51,414 nucleotides of DNA from Candidatus Avidehalobacter gallistercoris (lineage in GTDB: Bacteria > Bacillota > Dehalobacteriia > UBA4068 > UBA4997): positions 1-51,414 of the forward strand of contig DVMH01000005.1 of assembly GCA_018715045.1 (NCBI GenBank), given 5' to 3'. Shown in pieces: positions 1-9,891 of the stretch. Both the position numbers and the translations under genes were made by a program. The stretch's first letter is position 1. Each line of letters begins with the position of its first letter. The notes below the pieces were generated by a model that was not told where the DNA came from, made no database searches, and saw nothing but the letters and a program-made list of their open reading frames with translations.

Positions 1-228
1 GTTACGCCTGACGGCCTGCTGCTGCCGGAGGCGGACAGTCTGCAAATACCTGCGGCAGTGAGGGAGGTTTATTGTTTCAGGGAGAGTTCGGGCAGCTTCT
101 GTTATCCGGTCTGCCCACGTTGTCATATTACGATGGAGCGTGAATACCAAAATTATTGTGACCGCTGCGGTCAACGTCTTGATTGGAGTAATTACCCGTA
201 TATACAGGCTCGTGTGCAAAAAGGTTAA
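1..228 (+). CDS. C-terminal part of a zinc-ribbon protein (5' end outside window)
   Basis: Frame 1 is open from the first base to the TAA at 226-228, giving 75 residues. The tail contains CPRC, about 12 residues, then CDRC followed by GQRLDW. This Cys-x2-Cys/Cys-x2-Cys spacing is that of a small treble-clef or zinc-ribbon fold. Such tails with a GQRLDW-like ending are common on small accessory proteins of phages and integrative elements, but I cannot name the protein. No in-frame start is visible, so the N-terminus lies before the window. Confidence 0.55.
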   Translation, partial: VTPDGLLLPEADSLQIPAAVREVYCFRESSGSFCYPVCPRCHITMEREYQNYCDRCGQRLDWSNYPYIQARVQKG

Positions 229-324
229 GTTCTGGTATTTGTAATTGGACGCGTTAAGGTATTGAAGTAAACATACCAACATAACAAAATAATCCCGTCT
301 TTTGGCTGGGTTTTGTTTACACGA

Positions 325-356
325 TTTTACACGATTTTTATAAAAATCGTGTAAAA
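325..356. repeat. 32-bp perfect palindrome with an adjacent phased direct repeat
   Basis: The left arm TTTTACACGATTTTTA is the exact reverse complement of the right arm. The unit TTTACACGATTTT also occurs at 316-328, overlapping the palindrome copy at 326-338 with a 10-bp period, so three half-sites lie on one helical face. This is the look of a protein-binding operator or recombination site. There is no T-run after the palindrome, so a terminator is unlikely. Confidence 0.6.
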
Positions 357-378
357 GGATGGTGCTTGCAAAAGTAAA

Positions 379-425
379 CAGAACAGTCATAAAGCTACTG
401 TTCAAGCGGCTTTATGGCTGTTCTG
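379..425. repeat. Long hairpin, 17-bp stem with 13-nt loop
   Basis: CAGAACAGTCATAAAGC (379-395) pairs with GCTTTATGGCTGTTCTG (409-425), with one G-U pair and no mismatch. It could be the first stem of a small RNA ending at the terminator at 488-520, or an end structure of a vanished mobile element. Nothing else fixes its role. Confidence 0.45.
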
Positions 426-487
426 CGCCTGCTGAAAAAAGCGTAAATGGGGCAAATTCAAGTCACATTGCCAGCTCCAATATAAAG

Positions 488-520
488 CCGCGTTCCTTAC
501 CGAGGGCGCGGTTTTTTTTT
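488..520 (+). terminator. Rho-independent terminator upstream of ruvC
   Basis: CCGCG and CGCGG flank a 14-nt loop and are followed by nine T residues. No protein gene precedes it closely on this strand, so it may end a small RNA that starts after the palindrome at 325-356. Confidence 0.65.
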
Positions 521-650
521 GTTCAGTTTACTGTATCTAGTGGCGAAAACAGGGTAAAAATTAAGATTTTCCGCATATCTGGCAGGGATAAAGAGGCACA
601 CGGCGAATTCATTTAATTTAGAATTTTGTCGCAGAGGAGGCGGCGATGAT

Positions 651-1160
651 TTGCGTATATTGGGCATAGACCCCGGTACTGGTATTACCGGCTGGGGCGT
701 TATCGACAAGAATTACAATCAGTTGACGGTGGTCGACTATGGCTGTATACGTACTCCCTCTCATCAGCTGAACCAAAAGCGTCTATGCGAAATTTATGAC
801 GGTATGCAGATTTTGTTAAGCGAATACCAGCCGGATGAAATGGCCATAGAGGAGCTTTTCTATAATCGCAACGTTACTACCGTTATCAGCGTGGGGCAGG
901 CGCGTGGTGTGCTGGTGCTGGCCGCAGCCCAGAGGGGCGTTCCTGTTTACGAATACACGCCGCTGCAAATCAAGCAAGCAGTGACGGGTTACGGTCGGGC
1001 TGATAAAAAGCAGGTGCAATATATGATCCAAAACCTGCTGAATCTGGCTGCTATTCCCCGACCTGACGACGCAGCCGACGCGCTGGCCGTGGCCTGTTGC
1101 CATAGCAACTGGCAGCAGGTCAACCATTGGCAGAAAAACACTGAAGAGAACCTGGTATGA
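651..1160 (+). CDS. ruvC: RuvC, Holliday-junction resolvase
   Basis: RuvC is the endonuclease that cuts Holliday junctions in the RuvABC complex during recombinational repair. The 169-residue length is normal for the family. The RNase H-like fold is marked by GIDPGTG with catalytic Asp7, by AIEELFYNRN (Glu67/68), and by the acidic end motif PDDAADA (Asp140 and Asp143). The start is TTG at 651, 10 bases after AGGAGG (635-640); the ATG at 646 is in another frame. It is followed 21 bases later by ruvA and then ruvB, the usual operon. Confidence 0.97.
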   Translation: MRILGIDPGTGITGWGVIDKNYNQLTVVDYGCIRTPSHQLNQKRLCEIYDGMQILLSEYQPDEMAIEELFYNRNVTTVISVGQARGVLVLAAAQRGVPVYEYTPLQIKQAVTGYGRADKKQVQYMIQNLLNLAAIPRPDDAADALAVACCHSNWQQVNHWQKNTEENLV

Positions 1161-1181
1161 TTATAAATAATTGGAGGATCT

Positions 1182-1808
1182 ATGATTGCCTACATTCAAG
1201 GCGAGGTGCTGGATACGGCGGAGGACAGTTTGGTACTGCTTGCTGGAGGTATCGGCTATCGTGTGTATGCACCGGTGAAACTATTTGCCGCGCCGCCTGT
1301 GCCTGGCGACGAGATAGCGCTTCACACCTATTTGCAAATAAACACTCAGCCTCGGGCAGAGGCGCTGGCGCTGTTCGGATTTCCCGGTAAGCAGGAGCTG
1401 GCACTGTTTGAGTTGCTGCTGGGCGTAAGCTCGATTGGGGCAAAAACGGCGTTGGCCGCGCTGAACAGCCTTGGTTATGACGGAATTGTAGGGGCCGTAC
1501 AGACGGGCAATTCCCAAACGCTGACCGCTATCCCCGGAGTAGGTAAAAAATCGGCGGAGCGTATACTGCTGGAGCTTAAGGATAAAATCATGAAGCTGGA
1601 ACCATCTTATCTTGTATCGGATGCACCTCCTGCCACAAACGATCTTGCTGCCAATCTCCGCCGTACGGCGGCTCTGGCATTGACGCAGCTTGGTTATACC
1701 CAGGCAGAGGCGCAGAAGCTTGTGGATAAGGCAGCACAGGGGCTGCCGGATGACACGGCACTGGAGGATATGATCACGGCGGCGCTGCAACTGGCCGCAC
1801 GCGGTTAA
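1182..1808 (+). CDS. ruvA: RuvA, Holliday-junction DNA-binding subunit
   Basis: RuvA tetramers bind the four-way junction and load RuvB for branch migration. The 208-residue protein starts MIAYIQGEV, the normal OB-fold N-terminus. It has helix-hairpin-helix segments at about residues 70-135 ([10 protein letters not shown] and [12 protein letters not shown]) and a C-terminal domain III with which RuvA touches RuvB. An ATTGGAGG ribosome binding site (1170-1177) precedes the ATG. It sits between ruvC and ruvB. Confidence 0.97.
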   Translation: MIAYIQGEVLDTAEDSLVLLAGGIGYRVYAPVKLFAAPPVPGDEIALHTYLQINTQPRAEALALFGFPGKQELALFELLLGVSSIGAKTALAALNSLGYDGIVGAVQTGNSQTLTAIPGVGKKSAERILLELKDKIMKLEPSYLVSDAPPATNDLAANLRRTAALALTQLGYTQAEAQKLVDKAAQGLPDDTALEDMITAALQLAARG

Positions 1809-1821
1809 GGAGGAAGAAAGA

Positions 1822-2922
1822 TTGGAAAAGGAAATCGGCAGAAACGTGTTTTCCAACAGGGAGAGCCAGCCGCAAAGCCGGGAGGATTTTGAAGCACGGC
1901 GCGTCATCTCCGCCCATTCCAACATTGAGGACGCGGCGTCGGAGCCCAACTTCCGTCCGCAGAGCTTTGCTGATTATATCGGCCAGAAGCGGGTTAAAGA
2001 GAACATGGAAGTGTTTATCAAGGCTGCCAAAGCGAGGGGTGAGGCGCTTGATCATATTCTGCTTTACGGTCCGCCTGGCCTTGGCAAAACCACGCTGGCC
2101 TGTATCATCGCTAACGAGCTGGGAGTATCCCTGAAAGTGACATCAGGACCTGCCATTGAGCACGCGGGTGATTTGGCGTCAATTCTAACCAGCCTGGCGC
2201 CGAACGACGTGCTGTTTATTGACGAGATACACCGCCTGAACCGTGCGGTGGAAGAGGTGCTCTATCCTGCTATGGAGGACTTTCATATTGATATTATGAT
2301 GGGCAAGGGCCCCGGTGCGCAGACGATACACTTGCCGTTAGCGCCGTTTACATTAGTTGGGGCGACGACGCGCGTTGGTATGTTGACCGCGCCGCTGCGT
2401 GACCGCTTTGGCGTAATTAGCCGCTTGGAATATTACACACCGGAGGAGCTTTTTCGGATACTGAAGCGCAGTGCCCTTCTGCTGAATATTGAAATAACCG
2501 GCGAAGGGGCAGCAGAAATTGCCGGACGTTCCCGCGGTACGCCGCGTATTGCCAACCGGCTGTTGCGGCGAGTACGTGATTTTGCCTGTGTGAAAGGAAA
2601 CGGCGTTATCGATCTGGATATGGCCAAATATGCGCTGGAGTTGCTGGATATCGATCAAAAGGGACTTGACAAAACTGACCAAAAGGTGCTGTCCGCCCTG
2701 ATCGAGACATTTGGCGGAGGGCCTGTCGGGCTGGACACTATTGCAGCCACCATCAGCGAATCGGTGGACACAATTTTTGACGTCTGTGAACCTTACCTGT
2801 TGCAGCTTGGCTTTTTGAATCGCACTCCGCGCGGGCGCATGGCTACAGCGGAGGCCTACCGATATCTCGGCATCGACCCGCCCCAAGGCAAATCGTTTGA
2901 AGGCAATTTGTTTAACGCATAA
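1822..2922 (+). CDS. ruvB: RuvB, branch-migration ATPase
   Basis: RuvB is the AAA+ hexameric motor that drives Holliday-junction branch migration with RuvA. The 366-residue protein has Walker A GPPGLGKT (83-90), Walker B LFIDEIH (131-137), the sensor segment [18 protein letters not shown] and a C-terminal winged helix. The start is TTG at 1822 after AAGGAGGAAG. It is 13 bases downstream of ruvA, so the two are co-transcribed. The N-terminus is about 30 residues longer than in the shortest homologues. Confidence 0.97.
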   Translation: MEKEIGRNVFSNRESQPQSREDFEARRVISAHSNIEDAASEPNFRPQSFADYIGQKRVKENMEVFIKAAKARGEALDHILLYGPPGLGKTTLACIIANELGVSLKVTSGPAIEHAGDLASILTSLAPNDVLFIDEIHRLNRAVEEVLYPAMEDFHIDIMMGKGPGAQTIHLPLAPFTLVGATTRVGMLTAPLRDRFGVISRLEYYTPEELFRILKRSALLLNIEITGEGAAEIAGRSRGTPRIANRLLRRVRDFACVKGNGVIDLDMAKYALELLDIDQKGLDKTDQKVLSALIETFGGGPVGLDTIAATISESVDTIFDVCEPYLLQLGFLNRTPRGRMATAEAYRYLGIDPPQGKSFEGNLFNA

Positions 2923-2939
2923 TTAAATGAGGTGATAAT

Positions 2940-3554
2940 ATGAAGCTGCTGCTGCATTGCTGCTGCGCGCCGTGTAGCGTTATGCCGCTTCGGCTGCTGC
3001 GGGAGGAGGGCATAGAGCCTGCTACGTTCTTTTATAACCCCAATATCCACCCTTATCGGGAGTATAAAAAACGCCGCAACACATTTCGCGAGTATATGGA
3101 AAGCCAGCACGTTTCTTTTGCTATGCTGGATGATTATAATATGGAAGATTTTTTAGCGGGCGTGGCCGCTCACCCGGAAGCTCGCTGCGGTTTTTGCTAT
3201 CAGATACGGCTGCGCGAGGCAGCCAAATTTGCGTCGGAACACGGCTTTGATACACTTTCCACCAGCCTTCTGGTAAGCCCCTATCAGAAGCATGATCTAA
3301 TTAGAATAGAGGGTGAAAAGGCGGCGGCAGAATTTGGTCTCGACTTTTATTATCGTGATTTTCGGCCTTATTTTCAGCAAGGGCAGGAGATCGCCAGGGC
3401 AGAGGGGCTGTATTTGCAGGGCTATTGCGGCTGTGTTTACAGCGAAAAAGACCGTTATTTTAGACCCAAGGCACAGCCTTTGATACTGGACAATAAATGG
3501 CAGAAGCGCGAAAACCAGTGCGCCAAGAATCACAATACAACGAAGGCGGAATGA
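2940..3554 (+). CDS. queH: QueH, epoxyqueuosine reductase (DUF208 family)
   Basis: QueH performs the last step of queuosine synthesis, reducing epoxyqueuosine in tRNA to queuosine; it is the iron-sulfur alternative to QueG. The 204-residue protein starts with the family hallmark HCCCAPC (Cys7-8-9 and Cys12). It also has RCGFC (Cys83, Cys86) and GYCGC towards the end, the cysteines expected to hold the Fe-S cluster and second metal site. Its position just upstream of queA and tgt supports the assignment. The ribosome binding site is GAGGTG before the ATG. Confidence 0.93.
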   Translation: MKLLLHCCCAPCSVMPLRLLREEGIEPATFFYNPNIHPYREYKKRRNTFREYMESQHVSFAMLDDYNMEDFLAGVAAHPEARCGFCYQIRLREAAKFASEHGFDTLSTSLLVSPYQKHDLIRIEGEKAAAEFGLDFYYRDFRPYFQQGQEIARAEGLYLQGYCGCVYSEKDRYFRPKAQPLILDNKWQKRENQCAKNHNTTKAE

Positions 3555-3555
3555 T

Positions 3556-4980
3556 ATGCTGGCACTTTTCACCCGTAACAAAACGGCATTTTGGCAGGCG
3601 GCACTGCTTTTAGCAGCGGCGTTGTCTTTGCTGTGCCTTTGCCCCAAAGAGGCGCAGGCGGCCACCATTCGCGTTTGCCTGCAAACAGCCGCGACAGACA
3701 GTGAGTTTACTGTGCAGGACGGTTTCTATGAAGTGCGTGGCGGCAATCTTGCGGTGGAGACTCTCTGCGAGGCGGAGGCAGGAGACGTTATCCGTGTGAT
3801 CAAGGAAACATCTGGATTTACCGTGTATTTGAACGGCAATAAACTGGGGCGTTCTGCTAATAATGTTTCGCTGCTGGCCGAGAACGACTCGGATTGTTCG
3901 CTGGAATTTGACGGCAAGGAGTACCGCGGCAGCTTTTCCGTGCTGACCAACGGCTATGTGCTGAATGTTCTGGATCTGGAATACTATCTTTACGGCGTGG
4001 TGGGCGAGGAAATTGGCTATAACGCGCCAGAGGAGGCGCTAAAAACGCAGGCCATAGTTGCTCGCTCCTATGCGGCCTATTACATGGGCGGCACGTATTA
4101 TGACGTGATGGCTACCAACTCCAGCCAGGTTTACGGCGGTATGACGGTGGAAAAAGCGCACGATAGCACGGCAGTGCGCCGCGCGGTGGACGACACGGCG
4201 AATCAAGTAATGTATTATGACGGCGATTTGGTGGAGGCCGTGTTTTCCAGCAGTGCTGGCGGCTATACCGAGAATAATGAGAATGTTTGGGGCGGTAACC
4301 CAATACCGTATCTGCGCGGCGTGGAATCGCAATACGATAAGGATTACAGCAACTATACCTGGCAGGTTACGTATACGCCAGCCCAGCTTAAAAGCCTGGC
4401 CGAAACATATATGCAGCGTATTAAACAAACCGGCAGCTTCGGTAATTTTGTGCGGTTGGATGTTTCATATCAGGCGGCGGACGGCGGCAAGACTGTATCT
4501 GGCCGTGTCACCAGTGCCACGCTTATTGGCACCAATGGCAGCGTTACTGCCAAAAATGATGCAGTGCGCACCATGCTTGGCTTAAAAAGCACACTGTTTC
4601 AAGTGACGTCAGGGGCGTCGGCAGAAATTGCCGATCCAATTAAAGACGTTTATGTTCTTGCTGCTAACGGTGATTTGGAAAAGCGCCGGGTAGAAGATAT
4701 TTACGCTATCGGCGCAGGAGATGTGATAGAACAGCTGAGCGATTTGACCGAGGCTTATATGCGTAGTGCCTCTGGCCTTATCTCGTTTGACAGCGGAACG
4801 TCCAGCATTGTATCCGGCGAGGGCGTGACCATCACAGGCGGCGGTTGGGGACATGGCGTGGGCTTAAGTCAGTTTGGCGCTATCGGTATGGCTGCAGACG
4901 GCTATTCCGCTGAGGAGATACTTAAACATTACTATGGCGGAGAGAACCCGCGCAAGCTGGAAATAGACGACTTGGATTAG
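3556..4980 (+). CDS. Secreted SpoIID/LytB-domain protein
   Basis: This is a secreted cell-wall protein of the SpoIID/LytB family; SpoIID is a lytic transglycosylase that cleaves denuded peptidoglycan during spore engulfment. The 474-residue protein has a signal peptide (about 1-36, hydrophobic ALLLAAALSLLCL then AQA-A). The SpoIID domain includes ALKTQAIVARSYA, YGGMTVEKA, AVFSSSAGGYTE and the final GGGWGHGVGLSQFG. Copies next to ruvB-queA are common in Clostridia and Negativicutes, including non-sporulating ones, so it need not be the sporulation enzyme itself. It starts directly after the queH stop. Confidence 0.9.
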   Translation: MLALFTRNKTAFWQAALLLAAALSLLCLCPKEAQAATIRVCLQTAATDSEFTVQDGFYEVRGGNLAVETLCEAEAGDVIRVIKETSGFTVYLNGNKLGRSANNVSLLAENDSDCSLEFDGKEYRGSFSVLTNGYVLNVLDLEYYLYGVVGEEIGYNAPEEALKTQAIVARSYAAYYMGGTYYDVMATNSSQVYGGMTVEKAHDSTAVRRAVDDTANQVMYYDGDLVEAVFSSSAGGYTENNENVWGGNPIPYLRGVESQYDKDYSNYTWQVTYTPAQLKSLAETYMQRIKQTGSFGNFVRLDVSYQAADGGKTVSGRVTSATLIGTNGSVTAKNDAVRTMLGLKSTLFQVTSGASAEIADPIKDVYVLAANGDLEKRRVEDIYAIGAGDVIEQLSDLTEAYMRSASGLISFDSGTSSIVSGEGVTITGGGWGHGVGLSQFGAIGMAADGYSAEEILKHYYGGENPRKLEIDDLD

Positions 4981-4991
4981 AGGTTATATCA

Positions 4992-7129
<2,138 letters not shown>

Positions 7130-7235
7130 GCAGGAATATGCGTCTGCTCGGCGAATATGAATAAAGTTATTGTGCCGTAATTGGTAAGATTGCCATATCT
7201 GGCGCAAAATATGAAAAAGATGAGGTGTCTGGTTA

Positions 7236-7577
7236 ATGGGAAGTGAAACAATGTATACTATCGGCTATATTTTGCTGATGCTGGCTTTATTCTATTTTCT
7301 GCTGATAAAACCACAGCAGAAGATGCAGAAAAAGCGCGCTAATATGCTGGACAGTCTTCGCGTGGACGATAAAGTGGTCACCGTAGGCGGTATTGTTGGC
7401 ATTATTACCGAAATCATGGAAGACAGCGTTTGGCTGGAAGTATCCGAGGACGTGGAGATCGAACTGAAGAAATCTGGCATAGCGGCGCTGGCAAAGGATA
7501 ACGACGCGACTGCTACGTCTCGGCTGGATGAAGCACAAGCCGAAGACGGGGCCGAAGATGACCTCGGCATTAAGTGA
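7236..7577 (+). CDS. yajC: YajC, Sec translocase accessory subunit
   Basis: YajC is a small membrane protein that associates with SecDF at the SecYEG channel. The 113-residue protein has one N-terminal membrane helix (about residues 6-24), then KPQQKMQKKR and the YajC signature around VDDKVVTVGGIVGIITEI. The tail is acidic. A GAGGTG site (7222-7227) precedes the ATG at 7236 at normal spacing; a second ATG at 7251 is possible. It is followed by secD and secF. Confidence 0.94.
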   Translation: MGSETMYTIGYILLMLALFYFLLIKPQQKMQKKRANMLDSLRVDDKVVTVGGIVGIITEIMEDSVWLEVSEDVEIELKKSGIAALAKDNDATATSRLDEAQAEDGAEDDLGIK

Positions 7578-7646
7578 AAATTTCGCCTTGGACTTTGCAG
7601 TCTTGGGCGGTAACATTTTTTGCTATTGTAAGGAGGCTTTTTTCAG

Positions 7647-8891
7647 ATGAAAAAGGGAGGTATTTGGCTCACTCTGTTTATAGTGGTATTGGCGGCTGCT
7701 GTCGCTGGATCACTGGGCTATCTCCGGGATAACATCAATCTTGGGCTGGATTTGCAGGGCGGCGCTGAAGTAGTTTTACAGGCTTTGCCGGAGGATGGCG
7801 AGACGGTTTCATCTGACGACATGGAGGCGCTTAAAGAAATCATGCGCAACCGTGTTGATAATATCGGCGTTTCCGAGCCTATCATTCAGTTGGAAGGAGA
7901 CGACCGTATTATCGTACAGTTGGCAGGAGTGGACAACCCTGACGATGCGATCGAAATTCTTGGTCGCACCGCCAAATTAGAATTTGTTGATCCGCACGGC
8001 AATGTGATTTTGACCGGCGCTGATTTATCCGATGCTAAAGGTGTACGCAATCAGGGCGCAACCGATCCAAGGGAAGAAAACGTTATATCGCTGCAATTTA
8101 ACGACGAGGGCACCAAGGCATTTGCCGATGCCACCAGTAAGTATCTGGGGCAGAAGATTGCTATTTATCTGGACGATGAACTGCTGATTGATGCCACAGT
8201 GCAAAATGTAATCTCCAACGGTCAGGCGCAGATTTCCGGCGGCTATACGCTGGAACAGGCTGTGGCTGAGGCTGCCGTACTGAAAGGTGGCGCTCTGCCG
8301 GTGGATGTTGACATCATGAGCAAGCGCACCGTTGGGCCATCTCTTGGCGCAGATTCTCTACAAAAGAGCATGTATGCCGGTTTAATCGGTATGGCATTGC
8401 TGCTGCTGTTCATTATCGTTTATTACCGTCTGCCCGGCGTGGTGGCGGCGCTTTCGTTGATCGTTTACACGCTGATACTGCTCTGGCTAATGTGCTGGCT
8501 GCACATAACTCTGACACTGCCTGGTATTGCGGGTGTTCTGCTTAGTATTGGCATGGCGGTGGACGCAAATATTATTATTTACGAAAGACTGCGTGAGGAA
8601 CTGGCCACTGATAAATCTCTGGCTGCCTCTATCACATCAGCTTTCCGCCGCGCTTTGTGGACGATTTTGGACTCTAACATTACCACGCTTTTGGCCACAG
8701 TTGTGCTATTTCAGTTCGGCACAGGTTCGGTGCAGGGTTTTGCTGTAACGCTGGCCGTTGGTATTGTCGTCAGTATGTTCTCGGCGCTGTTTATCACACG
8801 CTATTTGCTGCAGTGGTGCGCGGCTGTTCCTGCGTTTGCTGCTCACCCCGCGTTGTTTGGCGCCAAGAAGGGGGGCGTTGACCGTGGCTAA
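7647..8891 (+). CDS. secD: SecD, protein translocase subunit
   Basis: SecD with SecF pulls exported proteins across the membrane using the proton or sodium gradient. The 414-residue protein has an N-terminal membrane helix, the motif LGLDLQGGAEVVL, a periplasmic P1 region that is short compared with Enterobacteria, and five C-terminal helices with the conserved GMAVDANIIIYERLREE. It starts with ATG after AAGGAGG. Its last bases overlap the secF start (GTGGCTAA), a sign of translational coupling. Confidence 0.96.
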   Translation: MKKGGIWLTLFIVVLAAAVAGSLGYLRDNINLGLDLQGGAEVVLQALPEDGETVSSDDMEALKEIMRNRVDNIGVSEPIIQLEGDDRIIVQLAGVDNPDDAIEILGRTAKLEFVDPHGNVILTGADLSDAKGVRNQGATDPREENVISLQFNDEGTKAFADATSKYLGQKIAIYLDDELLIDATVQNVISNGQAQISGGYTLEQAVAEAAVLKGGALPVDVDIMSKRTVGPSLGADSLQKSMYAGLIGMALLLLFIIVYYRLPGVVAALSLIVYTLILLWLMCWLHITLTLPGIAGVLLSIGMAVDANIIIYERLREELATDKSLAASITSAFRRALWTILDSNITTLLATVVLFQFGTGSVQGFAVTLAVGIVVSMFSALFITRYLLQWCAAVPAFAAHPALFGAKKGGVDRG

Positions 8892-9804
8892 GACTAATTT
8901 TGACTTCCTGGGTAAGCGCAAAATCTGGTATACCATTTCTCTTGTAATTATCATAGCCGGTCTGGGCTCGCTTATCTTCCGCGGGTTGAATCTTGGCATT
9001 GACTTTACTGGCGGCAACATTTTGCAGCTGCAATTTGAGCAATCTGTGACAGCTGAGGATCTGCGCGCCAAGGTTTCTGAGTATGTTGAAGCGACACCGA
9101 CCATTCAGGAGAGCGACGCCAACACTTTTCTTATTCGCACCGAGGATATAGAGGAGGAGACCAGCAACGCGCTTCTAAACGATATCGAGAATAATCTTTC
9201 TCCGTTTGAAATTTTGCGCAACGAGCGTATCGGCCCGGTTATCGGTCAGGAGCTTATCACCAACGCCTGGTTGGCACTGGTACTGGCGCTGATTTTGATG
9301 CTGGTTTATATCACCATTCGCTTCCGCTTCAACTTTGCGATTTCAGCTATCCTGCCGTTGATGCACGACGCGCTGGTTATGATTGGCCTGTTTTCTATTC
9401 TGCAATTTGAGGTAGATAGCACATTTGTAGCAGCTATCCTCACCATTCTTGGTTATTCGATCAACAGCACCATCGTTATCTTCGACCGTGTTCGTGAAAA
9501 CCGTGAACTACGCCCCAAGCAGAATTTCAACGATCTGATAAACGACAGTATTAACCAGACATTGGGGCGGTCTATTAACACATCGGTAGCTGTGCTACTG
9601 TTAGTTCTCTGTCTGCTGCTGTTCGGCGGCGACACTACTCGCGCGTTCTCGATGGCGTTGGTTATTGGTATTCTTTCAGGCGCGTATTCTTCCGTATTCA
9701 TTGCCGGCTCCATTTTGGTTGATGTTACGCGGCTGCGCGGCAATGAAAATGATATTAAGCCTGCCAAAAAGAACAAGAAAAACGACGCCAAAATTGTTGT
9801 TTAA
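8884..9804 (+). CDS. secF: SecF, protein translocase subunit
   Basis: SecF is the partner of SecD. The GTG at 8884, overlapping the secD stop by 8 bases and preceded by AAGGGGGG, gives VAKTNFDFLGKRKIWY, the normal SecF N-terminus, and 306 residues. The longer upstream frame only shadows secD. Motifs are LGIDFTGGNILQL and, in the fourth helix region, LGYSINSTIVIFDRVREN. Six membrane helices are expected. It is the last gene of the yajC-secDF unit. Confidence 0.96.
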   Translation: MAKTNFDFLGKRKIWYTISLVIIIAGLGSLIFRGLNLGIDFTGGNILQLQFEQSVTAEDLRAKVSEYVEATPTIQESDANTFLIRTEDIEEETSNALLNDIENNLSPFEILRNERIGPVIGQELITNAWLALVLALILMLVYITIRFRFNFAISAILPLMHDALVMIGLFSILQFEVDSTFVAAILTILGYSINSTIVIFDRVRENRELRPKQNFNDLINDSINQTLGRSINTSVAVLLLVLCLLLFGGDTTRAFSMALVIGILSGAYSSVFIAGSILVDVTRLRGNENDIKPAKKNKKNDAKIVV

Positions 9805-9838
9805 ACTGGCGTGACAATTTGATATTTCTTATCTGCTG

Positions 9839-9869
9839 GAGCTTTTGCCGCCAAACCCGGTGAAAGCTC
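9839..9869. other. Hairpin between secF and recJ
   Basis: GAGCTTTTGCCG and CGGTGAAAGCTC form a 12-bp stem with a 7-nt loop (two G-U pairs). No T-run follows, so it is not a standard terminator. It may protect the secF 3' end or lie in the recJ leader. Confidence 0.3.
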
Positions 9870-9891
9870 TAGCCGTATATTAGATAGGGGT

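Larger units (their letters stand above)
229..650. other. Gene-free 420-bp stretch with palindrome, hairpin and terminator
   Basis: No convincing gene is present; the ORFs here lack ribosome binding sites and family resemblance. The stretch holds a 32-bp perfect palindrome (325-356), a 17-bp-stem hairpin (379-425), a T-loop-like stretch ending in GCTCCA (about 449-479) and a Rho-independent terminator (488-520). Together these suggest a short non-coding transcript or an old attachment site rather than a protein gene. Confidence 0.4.

Noticed and set aside
449-479. tRNA 3' end before the terminator
   Set aside because: TTCAAGTC and a GCTCCA ending look like a T-arm, but the stem bases do not pair (A opposite C at 53/61) and no 5' half exists, so it is not called as a tRNA gene.
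359-616. 85-codon plus-strand ORF upstream of ruvC
   Set aside because: It runs through the hairpin at 379-425 and the terminator at 488-520, has no ribosome binding site and no recognisable sequence.
1281-1949. 222-codon minus-strand ORF opposite ruvA-ruvB
   Set aside because: Antisense shadow of two clearly conserved genes, with low-complexity Gln/Arg composition.
8758-8883. N-terminal extension of SecF
   Set aside because: It only shadows the secD coding frame; the GTG at 8884 with AAGGGGGG upstream gives the family N-terminus.
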